NCBI GenBank assembly: GCA_009733775.1
Contig: WOGZ01000361.1
Coordinates: forward strand, 1-31,296
Source of the DNA: Alectoria sarmentosa
Taxonomy: Eukaryota; Ascomycota; Lecanoromycetes; Lecanorales; Parmeliaceae
DNA length: 31,296 nucleotides
Reading direction: 5' to 3'
Positions 1 to 9,571 of this stretch are shown here, piece by piece (within the stretch, counting starts at the first letter, position 1; each line of letters starts with the position of its first letter). The position numbers and the translations under genes were made by a program. The notes beneath the pieces were generated by a model. It did not search any database. It was not told the origin of the DNA and was given only the letters and a program-made list of their open reading frames with translations.

Positions 1-571
1 GATTATAAAATCGTGATTTTTTATTCGATAATAATGTCGTGAAAGATTTAAATATTTTTAATAATGATTTTTCGAACGATATAATCGATGTTGTCTTAAC
101 TTGAATTATATAAAAGTGATGTGTGATTATTTCTTTCGATTCGTTAATCAAATAAATGTTTTAATATCTTTTTTATACTCGTTATTGTTGACGAAATGAA
201 TCGTTATCTCGATGCGAATTGTTCGAATTTTAATTGTCGTAAATGATTTGATTCAGGAATACGATATTTTAATAATTTTTATATTTTGATAAAGCTTCTA
301 TCAGCACGATTCTTTGAATTCGTTAATTAATATAAATAAAGTGAGTGAAATAACTTAATTATAATATTAAAATCAATATAAAGTTATATTATATAAATGT
401 ATTAAATAAGACAATTAAGTGAAAAGAAAATATGTATATAAAAAGAAGACATTTATATGAAAACAAATGTCTCTGTTAAGTCACGCTAAGCTCAATCGAG
501 TAATGTTAAAGAAATGTGATATCAAAAAAAAGTTAGCTTTATTAAGAATGTAGGATACGCTCGTAACAAAA
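1..571. repeat. RIP-degraded repeat, left copy (inverted partner at ~28690-29261)
   Basis: This AT-rich stretch matches the reverse complement of about 28690-29261 almost base for base. Position 1 pairs with about 29261 and position 570 with about 28692, with very few indels. Nearly all differences I checked are transitions (C/T or G/A), as expected from RIP acting on dispersed repeats. CpG-containing words (tcg, cga) persist while CpA and TpG are depleted. The last ~100 bp (about 465-571) are much less mutated than the rest. The match stops at about 571, where the left copy ends or is truncated. The copy runs off the left window edge, so the element type (LTR retrotransposon, DNA transposon or other) cannot be determined. 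Confidence 0.88.
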
Positions 572-2178
572 AGGAAATGTTATTTAAACTCACTTATTAG
601 ATAATAGATTCGCTTATATATGTCATATAAAGAACTCATGTGAATTATGTGAATTCGACAAATGATCATAAAAGTAGTATCTCTAAGTTCGTCACTTTTC
701 GATATAAAACTCATAAGAATTCGATAATTGTTTGGGTTCGATTTCGGGGCCTCTTTGTTTTATATAAATTGGATCATGGTCGCCTTTATGCTTTTCTCTT
801 TATGCTGTTTAGACACGATCATTACCATAATCATAGTCATAATCTACTACTATTGAGACTACTCGGCTACTAGTTATTCCGCTCCGCAATCTGTTCTCGC
901 AACACTTTTGATAAGGGTGATAATTCCTTCTATATCAGCTTCAGCTTTCTTGCCCAGAGGGGTACCAATTTACGTACGGAAACGTGGAAGCTAAGTTACT
1001 TCGCTCTGTCTCCAAATGGAAAGTTGCTCAAAGAGCAGGCAAAGAGAGTTCGTCCAAGCGCTGGAAATCCAATATTCGATGGATCGAGCGGAAGTGGAAC
1101 CTTGATAGGGAGGCCTGCTAACTATCGATTTCTCTGTGTGGATGACAGCCTTGGCAGTAGGTCCATAGCGAGATCAAAGTACTATTATCCTGTGTGCTAA
1201 CGACCTTTAGGCCGAGCTGTTCTTGCGTAGATGTGTGTGGAGATTCACCGAGTACAGACGTATAATAGAACTCGTTCGTGGCTTTTCAAAGCGTTCTATC
1301 GGCCGGGATCAATATCAAGACGCTATGGAAGCGCTGTTGGCCTAATGACTTCAAAAGCGCTCAGAGATTCGTTGCAACCTACGATTTCGTTGAATGGCCA
1401 AAGGAGAAGAGCCACATCGTCGACCGTATGCTTGATGTTAGCAACCAGACCTTTAGATTGGTCAGCTTTGGTGCTTTCGATAATATCTTTTTTTTGACCG
1501 CAGAGATATTAGTCGGGTGCGCGAAACACAACCAGCGGCGACTAGCTCGAGCAGGATCTCCTGAAATCATGCTGCTCCCTGGCTGCAGTGGGGTCCCCTA
1601 TATCTCATCGGAGGTTCAAAGCATTGTTTCTGCGATCGAGTCTACCATCAAAGGTTTCATTTTGAGAGAGCTAGAGGATTCAAATCGATGACATGATACG
1701 TCCTCACTACGATACTTAAGAATGTCCTGTTGCAAATGAGATTTGGAAGACCATGAAAGGAGGTTTGAATGCAGGAACATATCATGCGGAATCCGGAGCT
1801 ATCATCTGAGGTGTTCAGGTTTTGGTGGTAACTCTTGACGAAAGTTTGACGATTGGGAAACTACGGGACGCCAAAGACTGCAGACAAACAGACGAATATC
1901 CGTTCTCCATGCTATGTATGAGAACAGAGCCAGCAATGCCTAACTTGTGCCAAGATCTACTATCGCGCCTATATAAAGGTCGCCGTGACAAGATTCAAAA
2001 TTGCGAATGCTTAGTAAGGCTGTACATGATACATGATGCATGATGCTCAATATGGCAAGTCGAAGCGCCATACCACATCGAAAGCTCAACCTTGACGCTC
2101 AACTACAGAGCAGCCTGGACGTCCTTTCGCAACTTTGATAAACTCAACCAGAGCATTTTTCAGCCAAAATTTGACACA
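572..2178. other. Intergenic stretch with an unrecognised open segment
   Basis: Base composition rises from AT-rich to normal by about 880. The longest open segment is 1278-1691 (+). It begins just after an in-frame stop and has no ATG until 1427, so it cannot be a complete gene as it stands. I recognise no family in it or in the overlapping frame at 1231-1497. It could be an exon of an unrecognised spliced gene or a decayed gene, but splice signals and a start are not convincing. A small catgat/catgatg reiteration lies at about 2028-2046. I see no RNA gene here. Confidence 0.4.
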
Positions 2179-3366
2179 ATGCCGATGACGACGATGATCA
2201 ACGACTTAGCCGCCGGCGTCGTCACGGCAGTAAACTGGGTATACTCTGGGATAAAGTCATGGGCTGTGGTGCCGAAATACAGGTTCGGCGTGGAAATCGA
2301 AATCATTGGTGTGCCAAGGAAGACATGGAGCAAGATAAAGCTACGCTTTGGGGGCGACGCATCTCGCGAAAGGAGACTTGAGGCCTTTCGCGAAAGGGTA
2401 GCTGAGGCGTTGACGGAAGGCGGAGAGAGCACGTATGCGAGATCGATTCAAAGTCCTGTGCATTACGACGAAAAGTGGTGGAATATCACGACGGATGGGT
2501 CTTTGAAAGTTGAAAGTAAGAAGGAAGGTACGTAGCCTCATCCTGCTTGATGCAAAGATGATTTACGGTCGATACCATGGAGGCTAACATCTATCGTCAC
2601 AGTCTCATTCGAAGCAGCCTCCCCTATCTTTGACACTAGCAAAGCTTGGATACCAAGAATCGATCGCTTCTGGGAAGTACTAGACAAGTATGTCTCTGTT
2701 AAAAAACGCTACACATGCGGAAGCCACGTACACATTAGCCCAATCGACAAGGACACAGGAGAGCCAAGGCGCTTTACAATGGAAGAGCTGCGGCAAGTGG
2801 CATACGTCGTTGCTACCACAGAACCTTGGATTGCCCACATTCTGCCTCCAGAACGCGTGAACAATATGTACAGTCAGAGCAATTCTTCATCGGCATCAAG
2901 TGCCAGCGGATTTGTCGAGCCATGGGGTGAGTGGGGTTCTGATTGGGCCTCCCATGTTCCTGAGCTTTCAAAAATCTGGCGCTCGATTGGTACTCGGAGG
3001 AATCAAAAGCAGCTGTGTCGGTACATCCAGGGTAGCAATAAGTACACTATGTGGAATTTTCTACATACGCTTGAGGGACGAAAAGGGACTATAGAATTTC
3101 GCGGAGGAAGGCATCTCCGAGGACCAGTGATCACGAAACGGTGGATTGTATTTACCGTGGCTTTTGTCGCATTGGCTATCGAAAAGGTTACTGATAGTTT
3201 TACGACTACACTGATCTGGACCTATGCTAACTGGAAGTAGAACTTTTACGAGTCAAAGCGGTATTACGACAACGTTGGAGACTTTTGGAACGACATGAAA
3301 AATCAAGCTACACGGCTAGCCCTGGGAGACCACCTCACTCCTACGCCAGAGGCTATGAGAAATTGA
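2179..3366 (+). CDS. Amidoligase-family protein (PF12224 type), three exons
   Basis: Inferred exons are 2179-2527, 2603-3186 and 3241-3366, giving 352 residues. Intron 1 (75 nt) is GTACGT..CACAG. Intron 2 (54 nt) is GTTACT with a GCTAACT branch site and TAG acceptor. Without intron 2 the frame meets an apparent TAG at 3238, but the same frame continues as protein-like sequence to 3366. Family hallmarks appear in order: FGVEIE (about residues 36-41), CGSHVHIS (about 155-162, formed only after splicing) and GTIEFRGGRH (about 278-287). This family is predicted to belong to the carboxylate-amine/glutamine-synthetase-like ATP-dependent ligases that form amide bonds. Substrate and product are unknown for the fungal members. 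No signal peptide or membrane segment is evident. The first in-frame ATG is 2179; the frame opens earlier, but only at a TTG. It converges with the gene ending at 5261. Confidence 0.88.
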
Positions 3367-5260
3367 TGTACGTTTTGAATAAGTTTTACCTCAATACTTG
3401 TATGCGGCAAGATACATAGGCTTATACAAATGCGCTATCTAGTCACAAGTATTGAGATAATATACGATTAACGTGTCAAAGCAGGGATGAAGTTGAGTGA
3501 ACTGAAAACCACCACTGGAGGTCAAGGTTGTGTAGAACAGCTGTGATCGATCCGATTCTAGCCTGCTTTCCACGATTCCTATACCGTTTGTTGGCATTTT
3601 TTCATCTTTAACTTAGGCCTACTTCAGCCTGCGTTTCCCTTCTCGTCGACTTTCTCTACCGCTGCGACTATGATGAGCTCGGAATTGACAGCGAGGATAC
3701 CACTACCGAGGACGGAGATGCCAAAACTGAACATGGTTGCCCTGTTTAATGACAAACAGTGACGACGAGGGCGTTCTACTCAGAAGGCACTATGCTGCAT
3801 GACACAGACCAGAAAATCACGATGCCAGTGTTAAATAAGACGTCCCTGTGACCTCATTCTACCAGTGCCAGCCAGCTCTCTTTGCACGTCAACATGCATG
3901 TCCTCGCAGACAAAATGCGCCATAGCTTTCTCCTCTCGCCGACCTTGCCACGAAAAAAGTTCGAAAGAAGCCGCTAACGAGGCCAACTCTTTCAATCCCA
4001 AGGTTGCCTCTCTCTCAGATGCATGTCTGTCTCGGACACCAATACCACGCATCGATGACGTTGCAAACGAATACAACAAGAGGCCTCCGCGGCACAGTCG
4101 TCGTCGAAGTTCGCCCGAATCCAAACGTACGAATGGAGAAGATGGTTAACAGCTTTACGGAAAAAAGCTCAAGGGCCGCTTTTCGAAAGTCTGCCGGGAA
4201 TCCGCGGCCCGACGTTTCGTACAGCTGGCTCAGGTTTTCCCTTTTCTCGGCAAGTTTTGAGGAAGACGAATATTGCGGCAAAACATCATTTGTTTGCGGG
4301 CAGTGTAAGTATAAGAAACGGAGATAGCTCGTGGCGGACTGAACCTAGAAAGTCGACTTCTGGCATATATATCCATTCGGTGCCCTGCCCCCCTTAGGAC
4401 TGGAAGAATAGAATGCTGAGCCACAGCGCTGGAGCTGGGAGCTGAGAATATTTCCCTGGCTGACTGGATAGGCGCCTACTGTATGCTGGGTTATGGGATT
4501 AAGGGAACGTGCTGGAAAGCTGCTATGTGGGGGGTTTGAATCTTTACTGACGAGCTCTGACGAGCATGGATGGCAGATTGGAACGGGGTTATCGGCCGGG
4601 TGCATTCTACCGTTTCTCCCTCTTCTCAGCTCTGGGAACCAGTTTTATTACATAGACCAGCCTGGGAAAGAAGGCATGTCAGCGGGGTTTGGAACGGGAC
4701 ATCGGCGGTGTGGACAGTCTGGGAGCATATGATGAGCTCGGCTAAGAAAGTAGTTGTCTTATTCAGGATAGAGAATCCATGTATATATCTTACACTTGAT
4801 TTCCAGTTCTGGCGCATCATCCTCGCAAACTCCCAACAAGCATGCAGGCCCCTGGAAAAAAAAAAGGGGGGGGGAGCAAACGTGGCATCTCCCACATCAT
4901 CAAATTGAAGTTGGAGCCATCTTTGAGAATTCTTCATATCTTCATACATACAAGAACCGCCGCCACGATCCACCTGACAAACCCCCTTCCTACGCAAGAA
5001 TGTACACACAAGAAGTGAACGCGTATCGTATCTTACCAGTAATATAAAAAAGACATTCCTTGTCACTATGTGACTTGCACAGGGGGAATAGAACATGTAC
5101 CGCTAACCTCACCATCTCGCATATCTCCAACCGGCGCTGTATGTGGTATGAAAAAATCATCTGATCTCGTCGACATCGGCGTCATAGGAACCTCTCTATC
5201 CCACTTCCCCCTCTTTCCCCCAAGCCATTTCCATTCCAGTTGTGTTTTACCTGGATGGAA
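3367..5260. other. Intergenic region between convergent genes
   Basis: No recognisable gene on either strand. Several short open frames overlap each other in both directions without start context, splice pattern or family resemblance. An A-run followed immediately by a G-run lies at about 4857-4872. The sequence must hold the 3' ends of both neighbours, which are transcribed towards each other. I see no RNA gene. Confidence 0.5.
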
Positions 5261-8200
5261 TCACTTAGTCTCCTTCTTACGCCTGCTAAACATTCTCCCA
5301 AAGCCACTGCTCTCTTCCTTGTCCTTCGTCGGGCTCATCGGCCTCATGCCGCCCACACGTCCACCAGGAGGCGGCGGTTCCGTCTCCCTTAAGAAATCCG
5401 CCAGGTCGCCCATGCCTCCGCTCTGTGGTGGCCCGCTCAGCGCTCCATGTTCCTCTCGTGCCTGCAGCTGCTTCTTCGGTCTGCGATCCACGTGCTTGGC
5501 GTAGGTAGGCTGGGTTGGCCTGTAGCTGTCCATCTTGGTGCCGTTTTGGCTGACGAGATGGGGGGACGTGGCACGCGGATTGATGGGAGGGAGTTGAGGA
5601 GCTCTGCTGCCGCTGCTGACGTTCCGGTTGGCGGATGGCCGAGAGCTGGAGGAGAGGGGAGAAGAGCCTGAATTGTTCGAGTTTTGGCGCTGAGGTTTCC
5701 TTCGTGGTTCGTTGGATCGAGGTGGAGACTTCGCGGAGGAGGCTTTCTTGGGAGCTTTGGGGGGTAGAGGACGGTAGTCTGGAATGACGGCTATATTGCG
5801 TTGGATGCGCTCTTTTAGAGTCACACTTTGTTTGGGGGGTTTGAGCGCGCCAGTGATACCGATTGGAGGAGGACGAGTGGCAGCTGCTGGTGGAGGTGTG
5901 TAATTGCGGAGGAAGTCGGTGAGTGACTCTTCCTCGCGCTCGGGTGGTAGCAGTGCGTCATCGTTCTCATCGTCAGACTCGATGGCGTAGGGATCTCTGA
6001 CACGCCGCTGCTTGCGTGCTCGGCCTGGAAGGTCGATGCTGCGCGGGGACGGCGCGCCGCTGTTTCTACCGGCGTCAGGACTGGACGGCTGTGCGCGAGT
6101 CGAGGTATCAAGTAGACCTGTCCTGGAGTTTGTCGATGATTGAGTCATTTTAGATGCCGCGAAGCTGTCTTGTGTGCTCGCAACCGAAGTACCAGAGCCG
6201 ACTGCTTGTCTCCCATCGACATAACCATTGGAGGTTGTGGCAAGCTGCACATGGGCGCCTGGTCGTTGTGCACCACGAAGACTGTCCATTCTGTCAGGAC
6301 CTGAGCGGAGGAAGTCTGCAAGATCGGCGGTGGCGTTGTTATATGAAACGGTGGCTTCACGTGCTTCCAATTTTGACGCAGTCCGCTTTGGAGCAACTTC
6401 AGGCTTTGGAGGTGGACCAGCGTAGCTTTGCTTGGGAGAAGTCACGGAAGGTGCTTTCGTGACTTTCTTGGGTCCTAGTTGTGACGTGGAGCTACTTGGG
6501 CGCTCTTTCTTCGATGTGCCTGACGTTGTCGGCCTCGTCGTGTGTGTTGATATAGTATCTGGACCGGTCGATCGAATGAAGTCGGCGAAATCTCTCATGT
6601 TGTGGTCTTTAGCGTCTGCCTCACGAGGAGATGCTACACGACCAGACCGAACACCTGGAGACTTTGGTGGTGCTGGAGGCGGACCTCTTACGCTTTCAAA
6701 CGAGGAAGAGCCTTTCGCAAATTCAGTCACGTTGGTAGGATTGGCTCGCAGCCCATTGATCCCATTCAGCGATCCCGTGAGCGATCCTTGAGTCTCTGAA
6801 CGCGCATGGGTTTGGTATCGCGGGGATTCAGGGGCCTGGAGGACGTCAGTAAGGCAATCAACAAAGCCTGCTTTCACGCAACATACCTCTATCTCGCGCA
6901 TGTTCTGTGGTGTAAGTGTGTATCTCACGGTCTCGTCGCTCTTGATCAGATCCTCAAAATCCTGCTCCTTGTCCACGGATCTCGGGGTTCTCTGAACGCC
7001 ATTGACCAAACTACTACTACCATCAGACGAGTTACGCCGCGGCATCGGTTGACGGATTAGATCACCAGATTCCCGACCTATCATGTCCTTGATTTTCGAA
7101 GACAATTGTGACGTAGTAGAGCTAGGCGTCATCGGTCGCCCTTCTCGAATGCTGCTCGTTGATATTCTTCCATTGGCAAGCGGTGTTGAAGCTTGAGATA
7201 CCCTTTGCACTGCAGCTCGCTCTGTGCCAGTATTTACTAATAGTGGCTGAGTTCGTTGGTCAATAGGTTTGCCTGCAGCTGTTGAAGGTTGGTTTGTGTT
7301 TGTGTTGATCGCTGACAAAGTGCCAATCCTGACGCTGTCGGATCCTTGGGAGCGATGGGCCGGTACATAAGTATCGCTTCTTGGTGTGCCATCGCTGGGA
7401 GCATTGGAAGAAGCTTCATCAGAGATATCATGAGCGGCTTCCATCAACTCCTGCCGTGGCGCAAGAGGAGGAACGCCCTGTGGTTTGGAAATTGCATTTG
7501 ACCCAGACTCAACATTTCGATTATTTACTCCAGTGGGCGTGGGAAGTCCACCTCCATCTGACGGACCTGTGCTGGAGCGTACGTTGGCATCCGGATCGTA
7601 AATCACATCTTTGTTAGATGGTGCCTCATAGAGGACGGGAATGTCGCGTTTCACAGCTTTCCCGCTTTCATCATAGGTACGAAGTTGATGCCCTTGCAGC
7701 ATTGCCAGATTAGCGAGATTGCCAACGTGGCTTGATCGACCTGTATCATTCTCCCGGTCCAGTGAGTCAGCACGCTTTGGAAACGCACCTCCCTCAGAGA
7801 CGTTCTCTTTCCTATCTGAGACTTGATCCAACGTCCTTGGTTGCGCAACAGGATCCATCTCGCCCCCTTGGAAGCTGTAATTGCTCGAGACGGTACTATC
7901 TCTTGATTCGGGAAGAAGTCCATTTATTGGTCCATTGCCTATCGTATCGGTAGGTACGGAAGATCCGTTGAAATTGAGAGCTTGAGGCGCCATCTCACGA
8001 TCATACTCATCAGTGTAAAGAGAGGATTCTGTGTAGGTACTCATACTACGACTTGGCTGGTGTAACCCGTCCTCTGGAGCAGACTCGATTCCTTTGCTGA
8101 TGGTCCCATCGTATATCGTCGACACGGCCCCATTGTCGTCTGCGAGTATTGGGACATTGGAAGAGTCATCTGTAAGTCTTGGTAATTCCTTTTCAGCGTC

Positions 8201-9571
8201 GGCTCGATCATAATCGCGATCCAAAGGATCTGGACGTTCGCGGGGCGTGATGAAAGCTTCATCCACTGGGGATCCAAAGGAGGTTTGCCTGACAGGGACA
8301 GACGAAGAGCGCTGGCGCCGCTGTGCTGGTCGTTCCTCGGTTCTAGATGGCGTCATGAGATTAGGGTGCGACAAGTGAGGCGGAGTCTGGGTGGGCGTTA
8401 TGCTATCGTGTTTTGAAACTTCAATCATACTGCGTCGCCGGCCTTGATACGTGTCGGGCCTTTCTATAGCAGGAGTCTCAGCCCAAAAATCCGAGAAGTC
8501 TGGCTCCTCTGGCAGTGTCGTGGATTCCTGAGCAGGTACCGGGGCTGGCTCCTTATCATTTTGCAGTAAATCCATTGCGAAGGGTCTCTGGACGTGATCG
8601 AAATACCCTGACTCATCTCCTTCACTGATGCTGGTTTTCCTGCCAGCGGAATCGCTAAAGGAAGATGTTTTGTGCCGTCCAAGAGAAGCTGGTCTCGGAC
8701 TTAGAAGACTGGAGGACCTGACTCGCTTTTTCCAAGATCGCCAGAGGCGTCCGAACGTTCCACTGAAAGCCAGCTTCTCCATATCGATTTCTTCCACTAC
8801 TGCTCGTGGATTATCTGGCCGTGGTCCCTTTGCCTGGAACCGATCGTACGCTGCTTCGCCAGCCAGCAACATGACATTCTCCCCAATGAACTCCAAGACT
8901 GATGTCAAAAAGATGGCTGCGGCTGGCGAGATAGAGCCAATGTCCCTGTGAAGACGCCGTCGTCCTTGGTTGGCATTCTCTTCGTCTTGTTCGAGGTACG
9001 TCTCCTCGTCCTCTTCCTCCATATCTCCCAAGCGCGTGTATACCATGCATCGCAGTCGAGTTCTCCGCCATATGAGATTCAGATCATAATCTCCTCGAAA
9101 GCTCTGACCTCCGTGGAAGGCGAGAAGCTCTTCCGCATCTCCTCCGGCCATGTATCCATCCAATTCCTCGTCCGCGCCCTGAATGGCTTCTTTCGATAGT
9201 CTTGGCTTTAGAACTTCCTGGATCGCTGGCCTAAGAGCTGCGATGGAGGTTGATCGTGAGCTGGCTAGAAAACTGTACAAGAGCTGATCCAGGAAACCAT
9301 TGACAAGAGCAACTGAGCCGGGCGCAACTATTGCGGTATCGAGCTCCACCTTGCTTCCTCTTCCTTCGAGGTAGCCCCGGTCCGCGCGATCACTGTTAAC
9401 TATCTGGGACGCAGCGGATAGAGCAATGTAGGCGGGATCAGGGCTTACCGAAGGCGGAGACGTAAGAGAGGATCCAGAAAAAGAGGACGTTCGATCACTG
9501 GACACGCTGTGGTTTCGCTGGGACATAGAAGATGGCATGTCCAGGCCGACTGGGCGTGCACCCCGCTGCAT
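5261..9571 (-). CDS. Large conserved fungal protein, disordered, with repeated DLADFLR motifs
   Basis: One open frame of 1436 codons. A 51-nt in-frame intron is likely at 6836-6886 (GTATGT, branch CTGAC, acceptor CAG), giving about 1419 residues. The first 250 residues look folded: helical segments around 86-125, an acidic stretch EEEDEE at about 185-190, and a hydrophobic helix SPAAAIFLTSVLEFIGENV from about 215 followed by LLAGEAA. The last segment is loosely reminiscent of a histone-fold helix; that is impression only. The rest is Ser/Pro/Thr-rich and low complexity, probably disordered. Four short motifs of the form (D/S)(L/F)(A/T)DF(L/I)R punctuate the C-terminal third. The C-terminus is basic (GFGRMFSRRKK). 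I recognise it as a type of conserved ascomycete protein but know no established function. Start is uncertain: a possible 5' intron (GTAAGC at about 9629 to CAG near 9566) would remove the first ATG and make 9538 the start. Confidence 0.85.
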   Translation of the reverse strand: MQRGARPVGLDMPSSMSQRNHSVSSDRTSSFSGSSLTSPPSVSPDPAYIALSAASQIVNSDRADRGYLEGRGSKVELDTAIVAPGSVALVNGFLDQLLYSFLASSRSTSIAALRPAIQEVLKPRLSKEAIQGADEELDGYMAGGDAEELLAFHGGQSFRGDYDLNLIWRRTRLRCMVYTRLGDMEEEDEETYLEQDEENANQGRRRLHRDIGSISPAAAIFLTSVLEFIGENVMLLAGEAAYDRFQAKGPRPDNPRAVVEEIDMEKLAFSGTFGRLWRSWKKRVRSSSLLSPRPASLGRHKTSSFSDSAGRKTSISEGDESGYFDHVQRPFAMDLLQNDKEPAPVPAQESTTLPEEPDFSDFWAETPAIERPDTYQGRRRSMIEVSKHDSITPTQTPPHLSHPNLMTPSRTEERPAQRRQRSSSVPVRQTSFGSPVDEAFITPRERPDPLDRDYDRADAEKELPRLTDDSSNVPILADDNGAVSTIYDGTISKGIESAPEDGLHQPSRSMSTYTESSLYTDEYDREMAPQALNFNGSSVPTDTIGNGPINGLLPESRDSTVSSNYSFQGGEMDPVAQPRTLDQVSDRKENVSEGGAFPKRADSLDRENDTGRSSHVGNLANLAMLQGHQLRTYDESGKAVKRDIPVLYEAPSNKDVIYDPDANVRSSTGPSDGGGLPTPTGVNNRNVESGSNAISKPQGVPPLAPRQELMEAAHDISDEASSNAPSDGTPRSDTYVPAHRSQGSDSVRIGTLSAINTNTNQPSTAAGKPIDQRTQPLLVNTGTERAAVQRVSQASTPLANGRISTSSIREGRPMTPSSTTSQLSSKIKDMIGRESGDLIRQPMPRRNSSDGSSSLVNGVQRTPRSVDKEQDFEDLIKSDETVRYTLTPQNMREIEVCCVKAGFVDCLTDVLQAPESPRYQTHARSETQGSLTGSLNGINGLRANPTNVTEFAKGSSSFESVRGPPPAPPKSPGVRSGRVASPREADAKDHNMRDFADFIRSTGPDTISTHTTRPTTSGTSKKERPSSSTSQLGPKKVTKAPSVTSPKQSYAGPPPKPEVAPKRTASKLEAREATVSYNNATADLADFLRSGPDRMDSLRGAQRPGAHVQLATTSNGYVDGRQAVGSGTSVASTQDSFAASKMTQSSTNSRTGLLDTSTRAQPSSPDAGRNSGAPSPRSIDLPGRARKQRRVRDPYAIESDDENDDALLPPEREEESLTDFLRNYTPPPAAATRPPPIGITGALKPPKQSVTLKERIQRNIAVIPDYRPLPPKAPKKASSAKSPPRSNEPRRKPQRQNSNNSGSSPLSSSSRPSANRNVSSGSRAPQLPPINPRATSPHLVSQNGTKMDSYRPTQPTYAKHVDRRPKKQLQAREEHGALSGPPQSGGMGDLADFLRETEPPPPGGRVGGMRPMSPTKDKEESSGFGRMFSRRKKETK
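6836..6886 (-). other. In-frame 51-nt intron inside the large ORF
   Basis: On the minus strand this segment begins GTATGT, contains CTTACTGAC near its 3' side and ends CTCCAG. Its length is a multiple of three and it starts in phase 0, so an ORF finder reads straight through it. It encodes a Cys-rich 17-residue insert (codons 896-912) unlike its Ser/Pro-rich surroundings. Removing it joins a REIE-ending segment to APESPRYQ. Confidence 0.75.

Noticed and set aside
1231..1691. Overlapping open frames as a protein gene
   Set aside because: One frame lacks an ATG near its start, and neither frame has a recognisable domain or convincing splice partners.
3238..3240. Apparent premature TAG in the amidoligase gene
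   Set aside because: It coincides with the acceptor of a good 54-nt phase-0 intron with a GCTAACT branch site, and the frame continues to a sensible end.
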